A DNA stretch of 64,000 bases. Source: CAYJAZ01 sp964369185. Its GTDB lineage: Bacteria; Desulfobacterota; Desulfovibrionia; Desulfovibrionales; Desulfovibrionaceae. Shown piece after piece: positions 45,749 through 55,023 of the stretch. The stretch lies in the NCBI GenBank assembly GCA_964369185.1, contig CAYJEN010000001.1:1-64000 (forward strand), written 5' to 3'. Numbering within the stretch: the first letter of the stretch is position 1; each line of letters starts with the position of its first letter. A program made the translations under genes and the position numbers. The notes under the pieces were generated by a model. The model made no database searches. It was not told where the DNA came from and was given only the letters and a program-made list of their open reading frames with translations.

Positions 45749-47002
45749 ATGAATGGTGTTGCCGGAAACAATTATAGTGATTTAAGTGAAATGAATCGTT
45801 CGGTGATAGTTAAGATACTGCAAAAACGTGAAATTTGCACTCGCGCTGAAATTGCTAGACTTACAGGACTTACGCAGGCTTCAATCACAAAAATTATTGC
45901 TACATTAATAGAGATGGGAATAGTTTCTGAAATAGGTAGCGTTGGTGGTTGTGGTAATAGGCGAGCTATAGGCTTGAAACTGAATGCAGATAAATATCAG
46001 GTTGTTGGAATTAAGCTTGGTCGTAATATGTTTGCAACGGGTAGTTTTGATATTTCAGGGAAATTATATACTCAAAAAAATACAAATTTTTCATCAAAAG
46101 ATGATAGAAATGCTGTTCTTAAAATGATAAAAGAACAAGTACAATTTGAGATAGATAATAATCCGCATGTTGTAGCCGTGGGGCTTGCTTTGCCTGGGCC
46201 ATATCTTCGAGATGAAGGCTATGTTGCCGTTATTTCTCAGATGAATGAATGGAAACATATTAATTTTAATGAAGAATTTTGTAATGCATTTTCAGTGCCT
46301 GTTTTTATTGAGCATGACGCAAACGCCGGAGCATTAGCCTCTTGGTGGTTTGAAGATAGAGAAAAACCGGTTCATACTTTAGCATATCTATTAGTGGGCG
46401 ATGGTGTAGGTTGTGGGATTATTGAAGACGGTAGGCTCTTGCTTGGTTCACAAGGTGCTGCATGCGAAATAGGGCATACAAGTATTGATTTAAACGGTGA
46501 ACGCTGTGAATGCGGAAATTATGGCTGTTTAGAACTTTTTTGTTCTGCTACTGCCATGATAAATAGAATTAAAAAAGAAATTCCATATCTTGTTGAAGTT
46601 GAAAAATGTGAAAAAAGTGAATGCTGCGATAAACTGTTTGATCTAGCAAGGGCAGGTGATAAAGCTGCTATAAGTATTGTTGATGATTTTGCAAAATATT
46701 TGGCTTATGCCTGTGTAAATCTAATTAATCTTTATAATCCAACTCTTATAACAATTGGTGATATACTTTCAAAAGGCGGAGATTTACTACTGCCAAAGAT
46801 TAAAGAAGTAGTTGAGGATAGAGTTGTTCCTAGCCTCTATAAAAATACAAGCATAGAAGTAACAAAATTATCAATTGATCCAACTCTTTATGGTGCAGCA
46901 GCAAGTGCAGCTGAACAGGTGCTTTGCTCACCGACAAATTTCCTAAGTAAAAAAGATTTCAAAAATAATGGCAAACAATTTAAAAATGGAGGGCAAGCAT
47001 GA
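45749..47002 (+). CDS. ROK-family transcriptional repressor of the sugar operon
   Basis: A 417-residue protein from the ATG at 45749 (AGGTGTGG precedes it; an upstream GTG at 45731 is possible). Residues about 12-60 form a winged HTH (TRAEIARLTGLTQASITKI) and the rest is a ROK sugar-kinase fold: EHDANAGALAS, GVGCGIIEDG, the GHTSI His and the CECGNYGC cysteine zinc motif. These proteins, like XylR or NagC, repress sugar genes until a sugar or sugar phosphate binds. The gene overlaps the transporter ATPase gene by four bases, so it controls its own operon. Confidence 0.9.
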   Translation: MNGVAGNNYSDLSEMNRSVIVKILQKREICTRAEIARLTGLTQASITKIIATLIEMGIVSEIGSVGGCGNRRAIGLKLNADKYQVVGIKLGRNMFATGSFDISGKLYTQKNTNFSSKDDRNAVLKMIKEQVQFEIDNNPHVVAVGLALPGPYLRDEGYVAVISQMNEWKHINFNEEFCNAFSVPVFIEHDANAGALASWWFEDREKPVHTLAYLLVGDGVGCGIIEDGRLLLGSQGAACEIGHTSIDLNGERCECGNYGCLELFCSATAMINRIKKEIPYLVEVEKCEKSECCDKLFDLARAGDKAAISIVDDFAKYLAYACVNLINLYNPTLITIGDILSKGGDLLLPKIKEVVEDRVVPSLYKNTSIEVTKLSIDPTLYGAAASAAEQVLCSPTNFLSKKDFKNNGKQFKNGGQA

Positions 47003-48555
47003 AGCGACCTTACATTCTAAAAATGCAAGGTATAACAAAAGTTTTCCCCGGAGTAAAAGCACTCGATAATGTAACTTTTGAAGTGCAAGAAGGAAATATT
47101 CATTCTATTTGCGGAGAAAATGGAGCCGGAAAATCAACTTTAATGAAAGTCTTATCCGGTGTATATCCTCATGGTACGTATGAAGGCGAAATTATTTTTA
47201 ATGGTAAAGAGCTAGAAGCTCATAATATTAAAGATTCTGAAAACGCCGGTATAGTAATTATACATCAAGAACTCACGATGATTCCAGAACTTTCTGTTAT
47301 GGAAAATATTTTCATGGGTAATGAGATAGTTAAAAAAGGTCTTATTGATTGGGTTGAAACCGAAACCAGAACCTTAGAACTTCTTGAAAAAGTTGGTTTG
47401 AATATTGACCCTAAAACGCCTATTAAAAACTTAGGCGTTGGACAACAACAAATGATTGAAATAGCAAAGTCTCTTTCAAAAAATGTAAAATTACTCATTC
47501 TTGACGAACCAACTTCAGCTCTCAATGAAGTAGATTCTGAAAATCTTCTAAAGCTAATGCTCGATCTTAAAAGCAAGGGTATAACTTGTATTATGATTTC
47601 GCATAAGTTGAATGAAATAGCATATGTATCAGACGCTGTTACCGTTATTCGTGATGGGCAAACAGTAGAAACTTATGACGTTGTTGCCGGTGAAGTTGAT
47701 GAAGATAGAATTATCTGTTCAATGGTTGGTAGATCAATTGATAATAGATATCCACCGCATGAACCAAAGCATGGAGACGTTATCTTTGAAGTTTCAAATT
47801 GGACTGTAGAAGACCCTAATATCGCGGGCAGAATTATTTGTGATAATGCTTCTTTCAGTATTAAAGCAGGTGAGATTATTGGTTTTGCCGGTCTTGTAGG
47901 TGCAGGACGTACTGAGCTTATGCGCTCAATTTTCGGTAAGAATTACGGTTTATTCCATCATGGGGTTATGAAGCTGCATGGTGAAGAAATTGAAGTGCCG
48001 GATGTGCAATCTGCAATTGATCAAGGTCTAGCTTATGTTTCTGAAGATAGAAAAATGCTAGGCTTGAATCTGCTCGATAGCATAAAAACAACAATTGTTT
48101 CCGCAAACTTAGATGAAATAACTACAGGTGCTCTTCTAGATTTTGATAAAGAAACCTTAGTTGCTGAAAAATCAAAAGTAGAGCTTGGAATTAAAACAAA
48201 AGATGTTGAGAATGGTGTAACAACACTTTCAGGTGGAAATCAGCAGAAAGTTGTTCTTGCAAAATGGCTTTTCACAAATCCGGAAGTATTAATTCTTGAT
48301 GAGCCGACTCGTGGTATTGACGTTGGTGCAAAATACGAAATCTATAAATTAATTCATAAAGTTGCAGATGAAGGTAAGGGAGTTATCATAATTTCTTCCG
48401 AACTTCCTGAACTTCTTGGTATGTCTGACAGAATTTACACAATTTGTGAAGGCAGAATAACAGGTGAGCTTGATAAAAAAGATGCCAATCAAGAATCACT
48501 TATGCGCTTAATGACAACCACCAATAAAGGTGAAAACAATAATAAAAGAGTGTAA
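46999..48555 (+). CDS. gguA: Monosaccharide ABC transporter, ATP-binding protein (GguA type)
   Basis: A 518-residue protein with two fused ATPase domains. The first has GENGAGKST (about 40-48) and LILDEPTSAL. The second lacks a normal Walker A (GLVGAGRTE), as in all transporters of this class, but has LSGGNQQKVVLAKWL and LILDEPTRGIDVG. Sequence resembles GguA/MmsA of the multiple-monosaccharide importer more than XylG, though the GVYPHGTYEGEI segment is shared by both. It sits between the repressor and permease genes in an operon. Confidence 0.9.
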   Translation: MKRPYILKMQGITKVFPGVKALDNVTFEVQEGNIHSICGENGAGKSTLMKVLSGVYPHGTYEGEIIFNGKELEAHNIKDSENAGIVIIHQELTMIPELSVMENIFMGNEIVKKGLIDWVETETRTLELLEKVGLNIDPKTPIKNLGVGQQQMIEIAKSLSKNVKLLILDEPTSALNEVDSENLLKLMLDLKSKGITCIMISHKLNEIAYVSDAVTVIRDGQTVETYDVVAGEVDEDRIICSMVGRSIDNRYPPHEPKHGDVIFEVSNWTVEDPNIAGRIICDNASFSIKAGEIIGFAGLVGAGRTELMRSIFGKNYGLFHHGVMKLHGEEIEVPDVQSAIDQGLAYVSEDRKMLGLNLLDSIKTTIVSANLDEITTGALLDFDKETLVAEKSKVELGIKTKDVENGVTTLSGGNQQKVVLAKWLFTNPEVLILDEPTRGIDVGAKYEIYKLIHKVADEGKGVIIISSELPELLGMSDRIYTICEGRITGELDKKDANQESLMRLMTTTNKGENNNKRV

Positions 48556-48560
48556 AAGTT

Positions 48561-49781
48561 ATGGAAAAAATTAAACAAATTTTAGGCGGCGACCCTAAAC
48601 AGTACACAATGGTTATAGCGCTGATTATATTAGTGTTATTTTTCCAATTCATGACAGGTGGACTCATGATGACTCCATCAAACTTTCAAAACCTTATTTC
48701 AGGAAATGCTTATGTGCTTGTGCTTGCAATAGGCATGCTTATGGTTATTATTGTTGGACATATTGATTTATCCGTTGGCTCTGTTGCTGCATTTTCGAGT
48801 ATGTCGCTTGCTATTTTGGCGCAACAATTTGATTTGCCTTGGTGGCTGGCTATTTTCTGTGGCCTTGGTATTGGTATACTAGTAGGCGCATGGCAAGGCT
48901 TTTGGGTGGCAAAGCTCGCAATTCCTGGCTTTATCACTACATTAGCGGGTATGATGATTTTCCGTGGTGGTGTTATTTGGATTTCCGGATCTATTTCCGT
49001 GCCTGTTCCACGTGAATTAAGACTATTCGGCGCAGGTTATTTACCTGAGTGGGGCCCTGCTTTTACAGGTATGAATAATTCAACACTTTTGTTAGGTATT
49101 GTTACAATATTAGCTTATGCTTACTCTCAAATAAAAGCGCATAGAAGTCATGTTCAGCTATCGAATAAAGAGGGATCTTTCACACCTGTTTTAGTGCGTA
49201 TTCTTTTAGTAGGTGGCGTGGTTGCATATCTTACTTGGCTTTTTGCAACAGGACGTCCGGGAACTTCATTCCCTGTGCCGGGTATTATTCTTGTTATTTT
49301 GGTTATTGTGTATCACATAGTAACAACACGCACAAAATTCGGGCGTCATATTTATGCTGTAGGCGGTAATAAGAATGCGGCGGCATTGTCGGGCGTAAAT
49401 GTAAAGAAAATATATTTTTATACTATGCTTAATATGTCTTTCCTTGCTGCTCTTGCCGGAATTATGTTTGTTGGTCGTTCTACTTCGGCCGGTCCATCTG
49501 ACGGAACAGGTTGGGAGTTAGACGCTATTGCTTCGGTATTTATCGGTGGTGCTTCTGTTGCCGGCGGTACAGGTACAGTTATGGCTACTATGGTAGGTGG
49601 ACTTATTATGGCTGTATTGAACAATGGGCTTATGCTTATGGGTGTTGGCGCTGATAAAACTCAAGTTATCAAAGGTTTAGTGCTTCTTGCTGCTGTTGCT
49701 TTTGATGTATACAATAAAACACAAGGTAAACCTTCTATAACCGGTATACTTTTTGGCTCTAAAAACCAAGCTGACAAATAA
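48561..49781 (+). CDS. gguB: Monosaccharide ABC transporter, permease (GguB type)
   Basis: A 406-residue membrane protein with ten or more membrane segments, of the sugar-permease family that includes XylH, RbsC and GguB. Conserved features are GHIDLSVGSVAAF near residue 65, VRGGV-type Gly-rich helices, the FGRHIYAVGGNKNAAALSG cytosolic loop and a late IASVFIGGASVAGGTGTV segment. The pore would be a homodimer coupled to GguA. It begins five bases after gguA. A 114-base gap with a hairpin-like segment separates it from the binding-protein gene. Confidence 0.9.
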   Translation: MEKIKQILGGDPKQYTMVIALIILVLFFQFMTGGLMMTPSNFQNLISGNAYVLVLAIGMLMVIIVGHIDLSVGSVAAFSSMSLAILAQQFDLPWWLAIFCGLGIGILVGAWQGFWVAKLAIPGFITTLAGMMIFRGGVIWISGSISVPVPRELRLFGAGYLPEWGPAFTGMNNSTLLLGIVTILAYAYSQIKAHRSHVQLSNKEGSFTPVLVRILLVGGVVAYLTWLFATGRPGTSFPVPGIILVILVIVYHIVTTRTKFGRHIYAVGGNKNAAALSGVNVKKIYFYTMLNMSFLAALAGIMFVGRSTSAGPSDGTGWELDAIASVFIGGASVAGGTGTVMATMVGGLIMAVLNNGLMLMGVGADKTQVIKGLVLLAAVAFDVYNKTQGKPSITGILFGSKNQADK

Positions 49782-49895
49782 TATTTAGTAACTTATCCTA
49801 AAGATAGTAGGTAATCAGGTAGAAAGTCATAACTAAGTTGCCGGCTTTCTGCTTGAGTAAAAATAACAGTCGAAAGACTCTAAACGGAGGAAATT

Positions 49896-50960
49896 ATGAA
49901 ATTGAAAACTCTTTCTATGCTTTTTGCTTCTATGGCTCTTACTTGTTCAATGGGGCATTTCACACTTGCAAATGCAGAAGGCTTCCCAGCTAATTCTGTT
50001 ATTGGTATTTCCTTGCCTTGGCTTGGCACACAAAACTGGAAAGAAGCAGAAGTAATGTTTAAAGATCAACTTACAAAAGCCGGTTTTAAACCAATTGTTC
50101 AAGCTGCAGATAATAAAGTTCCTCAGCAACAACAGCAAATTGAATCAATGATTCAAAATGGTGCAAAAGTTATTGTTGTTGGTCCTATTGATGGCACACA
50201 ACTTGGTACGGTTTTAGAAACAGCAAAAGCTGATGGCATTAAAATTCTTGGTTATGACCGTTTAATTGAAAATACAGATGCTGTTGATGGCGTTGTTCAA
50301 TTCGGTTCATATAAAACCGGTATTGCTCAAGGTAAAGCACTTTTAGCAGGTCTTAAAGAATTGAAAGGTGAAGGTCCTTACAATATTGAACTTTTTGCCG
50401 GTGGTCCTGCTGATCCTAATGCTCCTTTATTCTTCAACGGTGCTATGTCAGTTCTTCAACCGGAAATTGACAAAGGCAATCTTATTGTAAACTCAAAACA
50501 AACAAAGTTTACACAGGTTGCTACAGCTGACTGGGATAACTCAAAAGCTCAATCACGTATGGATTCACTTCTATCAGGTTTCTATTCAGATAAAGAAATT
50601 GATGGTGTGCTCGCTCCTAACGATGGTATTGCACGTGCTATTATTACTTCTTGTGAATTTGCAGGTCAACCAAATCCGGCTATATCAGGTCTTGATGCTG
50701 AAAATGAATCAATCGAATGGATCTGGGAAGGTAAACAATATTCAACAGTTGCAAAACCAACTGATTTACTTGTTGGTTTAACAGTTGATCTTATCAAATC
50801 TATGCAAGAAGGTGTTGAATCACCAATCCAGCCTACAGCTAAAGCAGATAATGGCGTTATTGAAGTAAATCTTTATGAGCTTGATCCTATTGCAGTAACA
50901 AAAGCTAATATTAAAGAAGTATTTGCTAATGATCCTGCACGTATGGAATTAATGAAGTAG
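49896..50960 (+). CDS. chvE: Periplasmic sugar-binding protein (ChvE type)
   Basis: A 354-residue protein with a signal peptide ending near residue 27 (LANAEG). The mature part is a periplasmic-binding-protein fold of the ChvE/multiple-monosaccharide class: QQQIESMIQNGAKVIVVG, GYDRLIENTDAVDG, and PNDGIARAIITSCE. ChvE-type proteins bind several aldoses (galactose, glucose, xylose, arabinose); this one could serve mannose or lyxose given the downstream isomerase, which is inference. It starts after a GGAGGAAATT site and, as is common, is separated from its permease by a possible attenuating hairpin. Confidence 0.88.
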   Translation: MKLKTLSMLFASMALTCSMGHFTLANAEGFPANSVIGISLPWLGTQNWKEAEVMFKDQLTKAGFKPIVQAADNKVPQQQQQIESMIQNGAKVIVVGPIDGTQLGTVLETAKADGIKILGYDRLIENTDAVDGVVQFGSYKTGIAQGKALLAGLKELKGEGPYNIELFAGGPADPNAPLFFNGAMSVLQPEIDKGNLIVNSKQTKFTQVATADWDNSKAQSRMDSLLSGFYSDKEIDGVLAPNDGIARAIITSCEFAGQPNPAISGLDAENESIEWIWEGKQYSTVAKPTDLLVGLTVDLIKSMQEGVESPIQPTAKADNGVIEVNLYELDPIAVTKANIKEVFANDPARMELMK

Positions 50961-51076
50961 TAAGTTTTTCCCCTTTTTAGACTCAATAATATAGTGGAAA
51001 TTTAAGGTGATAATTTCAACTTTACATAAAGTGAACTATAAGATATAGACAACCTCTCTAAAAAAGTTTTATATTC

Positions 51077-51223
51077 TAGATAATGTCGATGCAAGTGCCT
51101 TTTGACTTGTTTCTGTGTCAGATTTCAAATATTTTTCAGTTATTTATGTTTTGGTAAACGCCTTCAAAATATTTTCATCTTCCTTGATACAAACCAAAAT
51201 TCTTCTTGCATCGACACTATCTA
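51077..51223. repeat. MITE-like element, family A
   Basis: TAGATAATGTCGATGCAAG (51077-51095) matches the reverse complement of CTTGCATCGACACTATCTA (51205-51223) at 18 of 19 bases. The ends begin and end with TA, compatible with Tc1/IS630-type insertion. The 147-base interior codes for nothing. One copy is visible in this window. Confidence 0.7.
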
Positions 51224-51299
51224 ACCTTAATTTAAAACTATATTGTTAATTATAAGAAAGTGGAAAATTCTCTACATAAATGAGAGAGGGAAAAAATGT

Positions 51300-51452
51300 T
51301 AGGCTATGTTTCAAATTCATTCTTTTGTGTTTTTTCTGCTTAAAAGATGATTTTTTATTCCGTTTATGTATGTTTTTGATACACTGCACGTCATAAAAAA
51401 TCACTTTCAATTGAAAATTCCACAAAATCTTTGAATTTAGAAACACACCCTA
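51300..51452. repeat. MITE-like element, family B, copy 1
   Basis: The ends TAGGCTATGTTTC and GAAACACACCCTA are inverted-repeat partners, and inside TGATTTTTTAT pairs with ATAAAAAATCA, so the entire 153 bases form a long imperfect hairpin. A similar copy stands at 54780-54931. No transposase is encoded; it would have been moved by a related insertion sequence elsewhere. Confidence 0.7.
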
Positions 51453-51510
51453 GATAAAACAGATTTCCCTCTTTCTACAAAATTTCAAAAAATTCTTTGG
51501 AGAAAATAAA

Positions 51511-52197
51511 ATGAAACGTAGCGAAATAAATAAAGCATTAAAAGAACTTGAAGCAATGACGAAAGAATATCGTTTTGCACTTCCGCCATTTTGTCATTTT
51601 ACTCCGGAAGAATGGCAGTCAAAAGGGCATGATTACGACGAAGTTCGCGATAATATGCTCGGCTGGGATATAACCGATTACGGTATGGGCGATTTTGAAA
51701 AAATGGGCTTTTCACTTATCACCTTGCGTAACGGAAACTTAGGTATGCAAGATAAGTATAAGAAAACATACGCAGAAAAACTTCTCTTTTTAAAAGAAGG
51801 GCAATACGCACCTATGCACTTCCACTGGGCTAAAATGGAAGATATCATAAATCGCGGGGGCGGAAATATTTTAATTCGCGTATATAATTCAACAAAAGAT
51901 GAACAGCTTGATAAAGAATCAGATGTTCACGTATACATGGACGGACGTGAAGTTGTAGTTCCTGCCGGTTCACAAGTAAAATTGTGTCCGGGTGAAAGTA
52001 TATCTATTCAACAATATATGTATCATGATTTTTCAGTAGAAGAAGGTAGTGGGCACGTTTTACTTGGTGAAGTAAGTCAGTGCAATGATGATAATACAGA
52101 TAATCGCTTCCATGAGCCAATAGGTAGATTTCCGGCTATTGAAGAAGATGAAGCGCCTTACAGATTGCTTTGTAACGAATATCCAAAAGCAAAATAA
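51511..52197 (+). CDS. D-lyxose/D-mannose ketol-isomerase
   Basis: A 228-residue cupin-fold sugar isomerase, normal length for the D-lyxose isomerase family. The metal site is visible as MHFHWAKME (His103, His105, Glu110) and His172 in MYHDFSV; the N-terminal FCHFTPEEW and DITDYGMGDF segments are also conserved. The enzyme interconverts D-lyxose with D-xylulose and D-mannose with D-fructose. With a fructokinase-like gene 15 bases downstream, mannose via fructose is the simplest pathway here, lyxose the alternative. The ATG follows TTTGGAGAAA. It lies 550 bases downstream of the transporter operon, with two MITEs between. Confidence 0.88.
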   Translation: MKRSEINKALKELEAMTKEYRFALPPFCHFTPEEWQSKGHDYDEVRDNMLGWDITDYGMGDFEKMGFSLITLRNGNLGMQDKYKKTYAEKLLFLKEGQYAPMHFHWAKMEDIINRGGGNILIRVYNSTKDEQLDKESDVHVYMDGREVVVPAGSQVKLCPGESISIQQYMYHDFSVEEGSGHVLLGEVSQCNDDNTDNRFHEPIGRFPAIEEDEAPYRLLCNEYPKAK

Positions 52198-52212
52198 ATA
52201 AGAGGTGTTACT

Positions 52213-53163
52213 ATGTATGATGTTGTAGCCTTAGGAGAACTTTTAATCGACTTTGCACAAAAAAGTCTTGATGAAGATGGCTATCCTACCATGCAAGCAA
52301 ATCCGGGCGGAGCACCTGCAAATTTTTTAGGTGCGCTCAATAAATATGGCAGAAAAACAGCCTTTTTGGGTAAAGTAGGGGACGATACTTTCGGGCATCT
52401 TCTCATTAAAACTCTAAATGAAGCTGATATAAATACGAGTGGAGTAGTAATTGATGAAAATTACTTCACAACCCTTGCCTTTGTTACTTTTGATGATAAA
52501 GGTGACAGAACCTTTTCCTTTGCAAGAAAACCGGGTGCAGATACTAGACTCAACTTTGATGAAGTAGATTTATCTATTCTAGATAATTCTAAAACTCTGC
52601 ATTTTGGAACACTAAGCCTTACCGCTGACCCAATGCGTGAAACAACGCAAAAAGTAGTGGATTATGCACGAAAGAACGGAAAAATTATCACTTTTGACCC
52701 TAACCTTCGTAGACCTCTCTGGGATGATTTAGAAGAAGCAAAAAAACAAATAGAATGGGGACTTATGCAAGCGGATTTTGTAAAAATCAGCGATGAAGAA
52801 GTTGAATTTCTATGGAATTGCTCGCCTGAAGAGGGTGCAAAGCGTATTTTAAATGAATTTAATGTTTCCTTTGTTCTCCTAACTTTAGGAGTAGATGGCT
52901 CAATTGCGCTTACAAAAAATGCTTGTGGTGTAGCTAAGTGCCCGAATGTAAAACCAATTGATACAACTGGTGCTGGTGATATCTGCGGTGGAAGTGCTTA
53001 TTGTAGCTTTCTAGATTATGATTGTAAATTTGAAGAATTAACGAGTGAACAACTTACAGAAATAGCTAAATTTGCTTCAACAGCAGCAAGCCTTTCAACG
53101 GAAAAACTTGGTGGAATACCATCAATCCCAAGCAAGGAAGAAGTTATTTTAAATCTTTTATAG
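52213..53163 (+). CDS. PfkB-family sugar kinase, fructokinase-like
   Basis: A 316-residue PfkB kinase: the N-terminal GELLIDF and PGGAPANFLGAL sugar-binding segment, GKVGDDTFGHLL, and the DTTGAGDICGGSAY catalytic loop with the base Asp in GAGD. Fructokinases commonly have this GGAPANxA-like opening. The gene lies 15 bases after the isomerase, so the two are probably one transcript. The likely reaction is ATP plus fructose to fructose 6-phosphate. Xylulose or another ketose cannot be excluded. Confidence 0.88.
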   Translation: MYDVVALGELLIDFAQKSLDEDGYPTMQANPGGAPANFLGALNKYGRKTAFLGKVGDDTFGHLLIKTLNEADINTSGVVIDENYFTTLAFVTFDDKGDRTFSFARKPGADTRLNFDEVDLSILDNSKTLHFGTLSLTADPMRETTQKVVDYARKNGKIITFDPNLRRPLWDDLEEAKKQIEWGLMQADFVKISDEEVEFLWNCSPEEGAKRILNEFNVSFVLLTLGVDGSIALTKNACGVAKCPNVKPIDTTGAGDICGGSAYCSFLDYDCKFEELTSEQLTEIAKFASTAASLSTEKLGGIPSIPSKEEVILNLL

Positions 53164-53208
53164 TATTTTTGAACTTTTCAGTTGCATTCTCTATTTTTGA
53201 AAAATGCT

Positions 53209-53311
53209 CTAAATTTATCTAAGTCATTTTTCTATAGAAACTACCTGTATTTGATATACTTTTCTATAGAAAATGGCTTACTTCTTTTAAAATAAAATTC
53301 ATAGATTTAGA
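53209..53311. repeat. Inverted repeat of possible MITE or operator origin
   Basis: The palindrome TTTCTATAGAAA occurs twice, near 53229-53240 and 53260-53271, and the flanking TAAGTCATTT and AAATGGCTTA pair almost fully (TAAGtCA versus TAAGCCA). Outer arms CTAAATTTAT and ATAGATTTAG pair partly. This makes an interrupted hairpin of about 100 bases in a 312-base gap. It could be a small mobile repeat or a double regulator site. Confidence 0.45.
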
Positions 53312-53475
53312 AGTATTATTAAGTAAAGTATCCTCTTCTAGAGAATATTTTATATTGTTTTTTTTTATATATTATGCTAATTATAATGCAGAGGCTTTCC
53401 CTCGTGTGAAGTTTTTTTATAAACTAATAGTTTTCTCAAGATGTTGTATGATTCTAAATGCTGTTTGAGGTGATT

Positions 53476-54762
53476 ATGAGGTTGGCCAAATTTATTTATA
53501 TTATTCTTATTGCTGTAAGTTGTTTTTCTACATACACGTATTATAAAAATTCGATTGCAGATGAAATTCTCACAAATAACCTTCTAAAACAAAGTTATAT
53601 TGAACGAATTAAGCTTGCTATCTATTCGGTTGCGCAACCTATTGCAGGTTTTGAAAGAATAGAAAAAAGATATAAACCGGATTTAACTCTAAATGAATTC
53701 AATATGTACGCAGAGATTATGTATGACCCTGAAAAACATATCGCAATTACATACTCGCCTGCAGGTATAACAGAATTTGTATTTCCCTTTGAAGAGAATA
53801 AAGAAGCTATAGGGCATAATATTCTAACTTCACCTAAAACAATGATTGAGGGAATTCAAACTATAGAAAATAAACAAGTAACGATATCAGGTCCTTATTC
53901 TCTTTTACAACAAGGAAGAGCCGGCATTGTTATACGTGACCCTATATTTGTTATCAGTGATGGTGAAGAAAAATTTTGGGGATTTACTACATTAGTTTTA
54001 GCATCACCGAAATTTTTAAGCGTTACAGGTATACTTAATCTTGAAAGTATAGGATATGCTTTTAGCCTTTTAGGTGAATATCAAGATGAAAGCGTTCCTG
54101 TTTTTGAAAGTTCTAATTATAGTTCAGAGGTGGGTTCTTATCAGAGTTTTCAAGTGTATAACAGTACGTGGAAATTTTCTATTTATAAGGTTGGAGAACT
54201 ACAGTTAATTTTTCAATATTCTTTATGGTTGTTAGGTTTTTTTCTTGCAGGTTCTACAGTTCTTTATAAGCTAATGAGTTACTTTGAAGAACGTAATAGA
54301 GAATATAAACATCAAATTGAGAGAGATAGTCTAACCGGTGCATATACAAGAGTATTTTTAGATGAATTTAATTTTAGCCCAGCATACACAATTTTTTATA
54401 TCGACCTTAATAAATTTAAGCCGGTAAATGATAATTATGGTCATGAAGTTGGAGATAAACTTCTGAAATGTTATGTAATGAGACTAAAAGAACACTTCAA
54501 AAAAGATACCCCTGTAGTAAGAATGGGGGGCGATGAATTTATGGTAATCATAAATCAAGAAATGACAGCAAAAGACATAGAACATATAAAAAGTAGAATA
54601 AATTTACTTTCAAGTCAGCCATTTAAAGTGGATTCACTCACTATTCAAATAGGTGCAAGCGTAGGTTATGCAGTTTGCCCGCAACAAAGTAAAGTTCTAG
54701 ATGAATTAATTAAGCATGCAGATAGGCAAATGTATCAAGATAAAGAAAGTAAAGGAAGATAA
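53476..54762 (+). CDS. Membrane-bound diguanylate cyclase (GGDEF)
   Basis: A 428-residue protein. An N-terminal membrane segment (about 5-20) and a second (about 235-262) flank a periplasmic sensor region of about 210 residues; a cytosolic GGDEF domain follows with the intact motif GGDEF at 351-355 and a YIDLNKFKPVNDNYGHEVGD nucleotide-binding segment. It should make cyclic di-GMP in response to an unknown signal. No clear inhibitory RxxD site stands five residues before the motif. The start at 53476 follows GTTTGAGGTG; an in-frame ATG at 53458 would add six residues. Confidence 0.88.
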   Translation: MRLAKFIYIILIAVSCFSTYTYYKNSIADEILTNNLLKQSYIERIKLAIYSVAQPIAGFERIEKRYKPDLTLNEFNMYAEIMYDPEKHIAITYSPAGITEFVFPFEENKEAIGHNILTSPKTMIEGIQTIENKQVTISGPYSLLQQGRAGIVIRDPIFVISDGEEKFWGFTTLVLASPKFLSVTGILNLESIGYAFSLLGEYQDESVPVFESSNYSSEVGSYQSFQVYNSTWKFSIYKVGELQLIFQYSLWLLGFFLAGSTVLYKLMSYFEERNREYKHQIERDSLTGAYTRVFLDEFNFSPAYTIFYIDLNKFKPVNDNYGHEVGDKLLKCYVMRLKEHFKKDTPVVRMGGDEFMVIINQEMTAKDIEHIKSRINLLSSQPFKVDSLTIQIGASVGYAVCPQQSKVLDELIKHADRQMYQDKESKGR

Positions 54763-54779
54763 AAAATAAGTTTTTTTCT

Positions 54780-54931
54780 TAGGGCGTGTTTCAAAAGTAA
54801 TTCTTTTGCCTTTTGAACTGAGTCAAAGTAATTTTTTATTCAATTTATATATGGTTTTGATACATTGCACTTCATAAAAAATCACTTTTTCTGCCAAAAG
54901 GGCAAAATCTCTTATTTTAGAAACACCCCAT
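54780..54931. repeat. MITE-like element, family B, copy 2
   Basis: TAGGGCGTGTTTCAAAA and TTTTAGAAACACCCCAT are inverted ends, and the interior (TTGATACATTGCACTTCATA and others) closely follows the copy at 51300-51452, which has TTGATACACTGCACGTCATA. It is 152 bases long, with no coding capacity. It stands 17 bases after the GGDEF gene stop and may also serve as its terminator. Confidence 0.7.
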
Positions 54932-54950
54932 GGGTGAAGCGAAATATTGT

Positions 54951-54973
54951 TATCATATGATAATCATTATTTA
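54951..54973. promoter_or_regulatory. Fur-box-like site
   Basis: ATATGATAATCATTATTT contains GATAATCATTATT, which matches 12 of 13 bases of the second part of the Fur consensus GATAATGATAATCATTATC. The preceding TCATAT fits the first part only poorly. It stands about 265 bases upstream of the RTX gene, with a hairpin in between. Confidence 0.4.
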
Positions 54974-55023
54974 AAAAAACCTTGGTAAATAACAAAAAAA
55001 ATGCTTGATTAATTAATAGAATG

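Noticed and set aside
51246..51446. 66-residue minus-strand ORF
   Set aside because: It lies within a MITE-like repeat and reads as low-complexity sequence.
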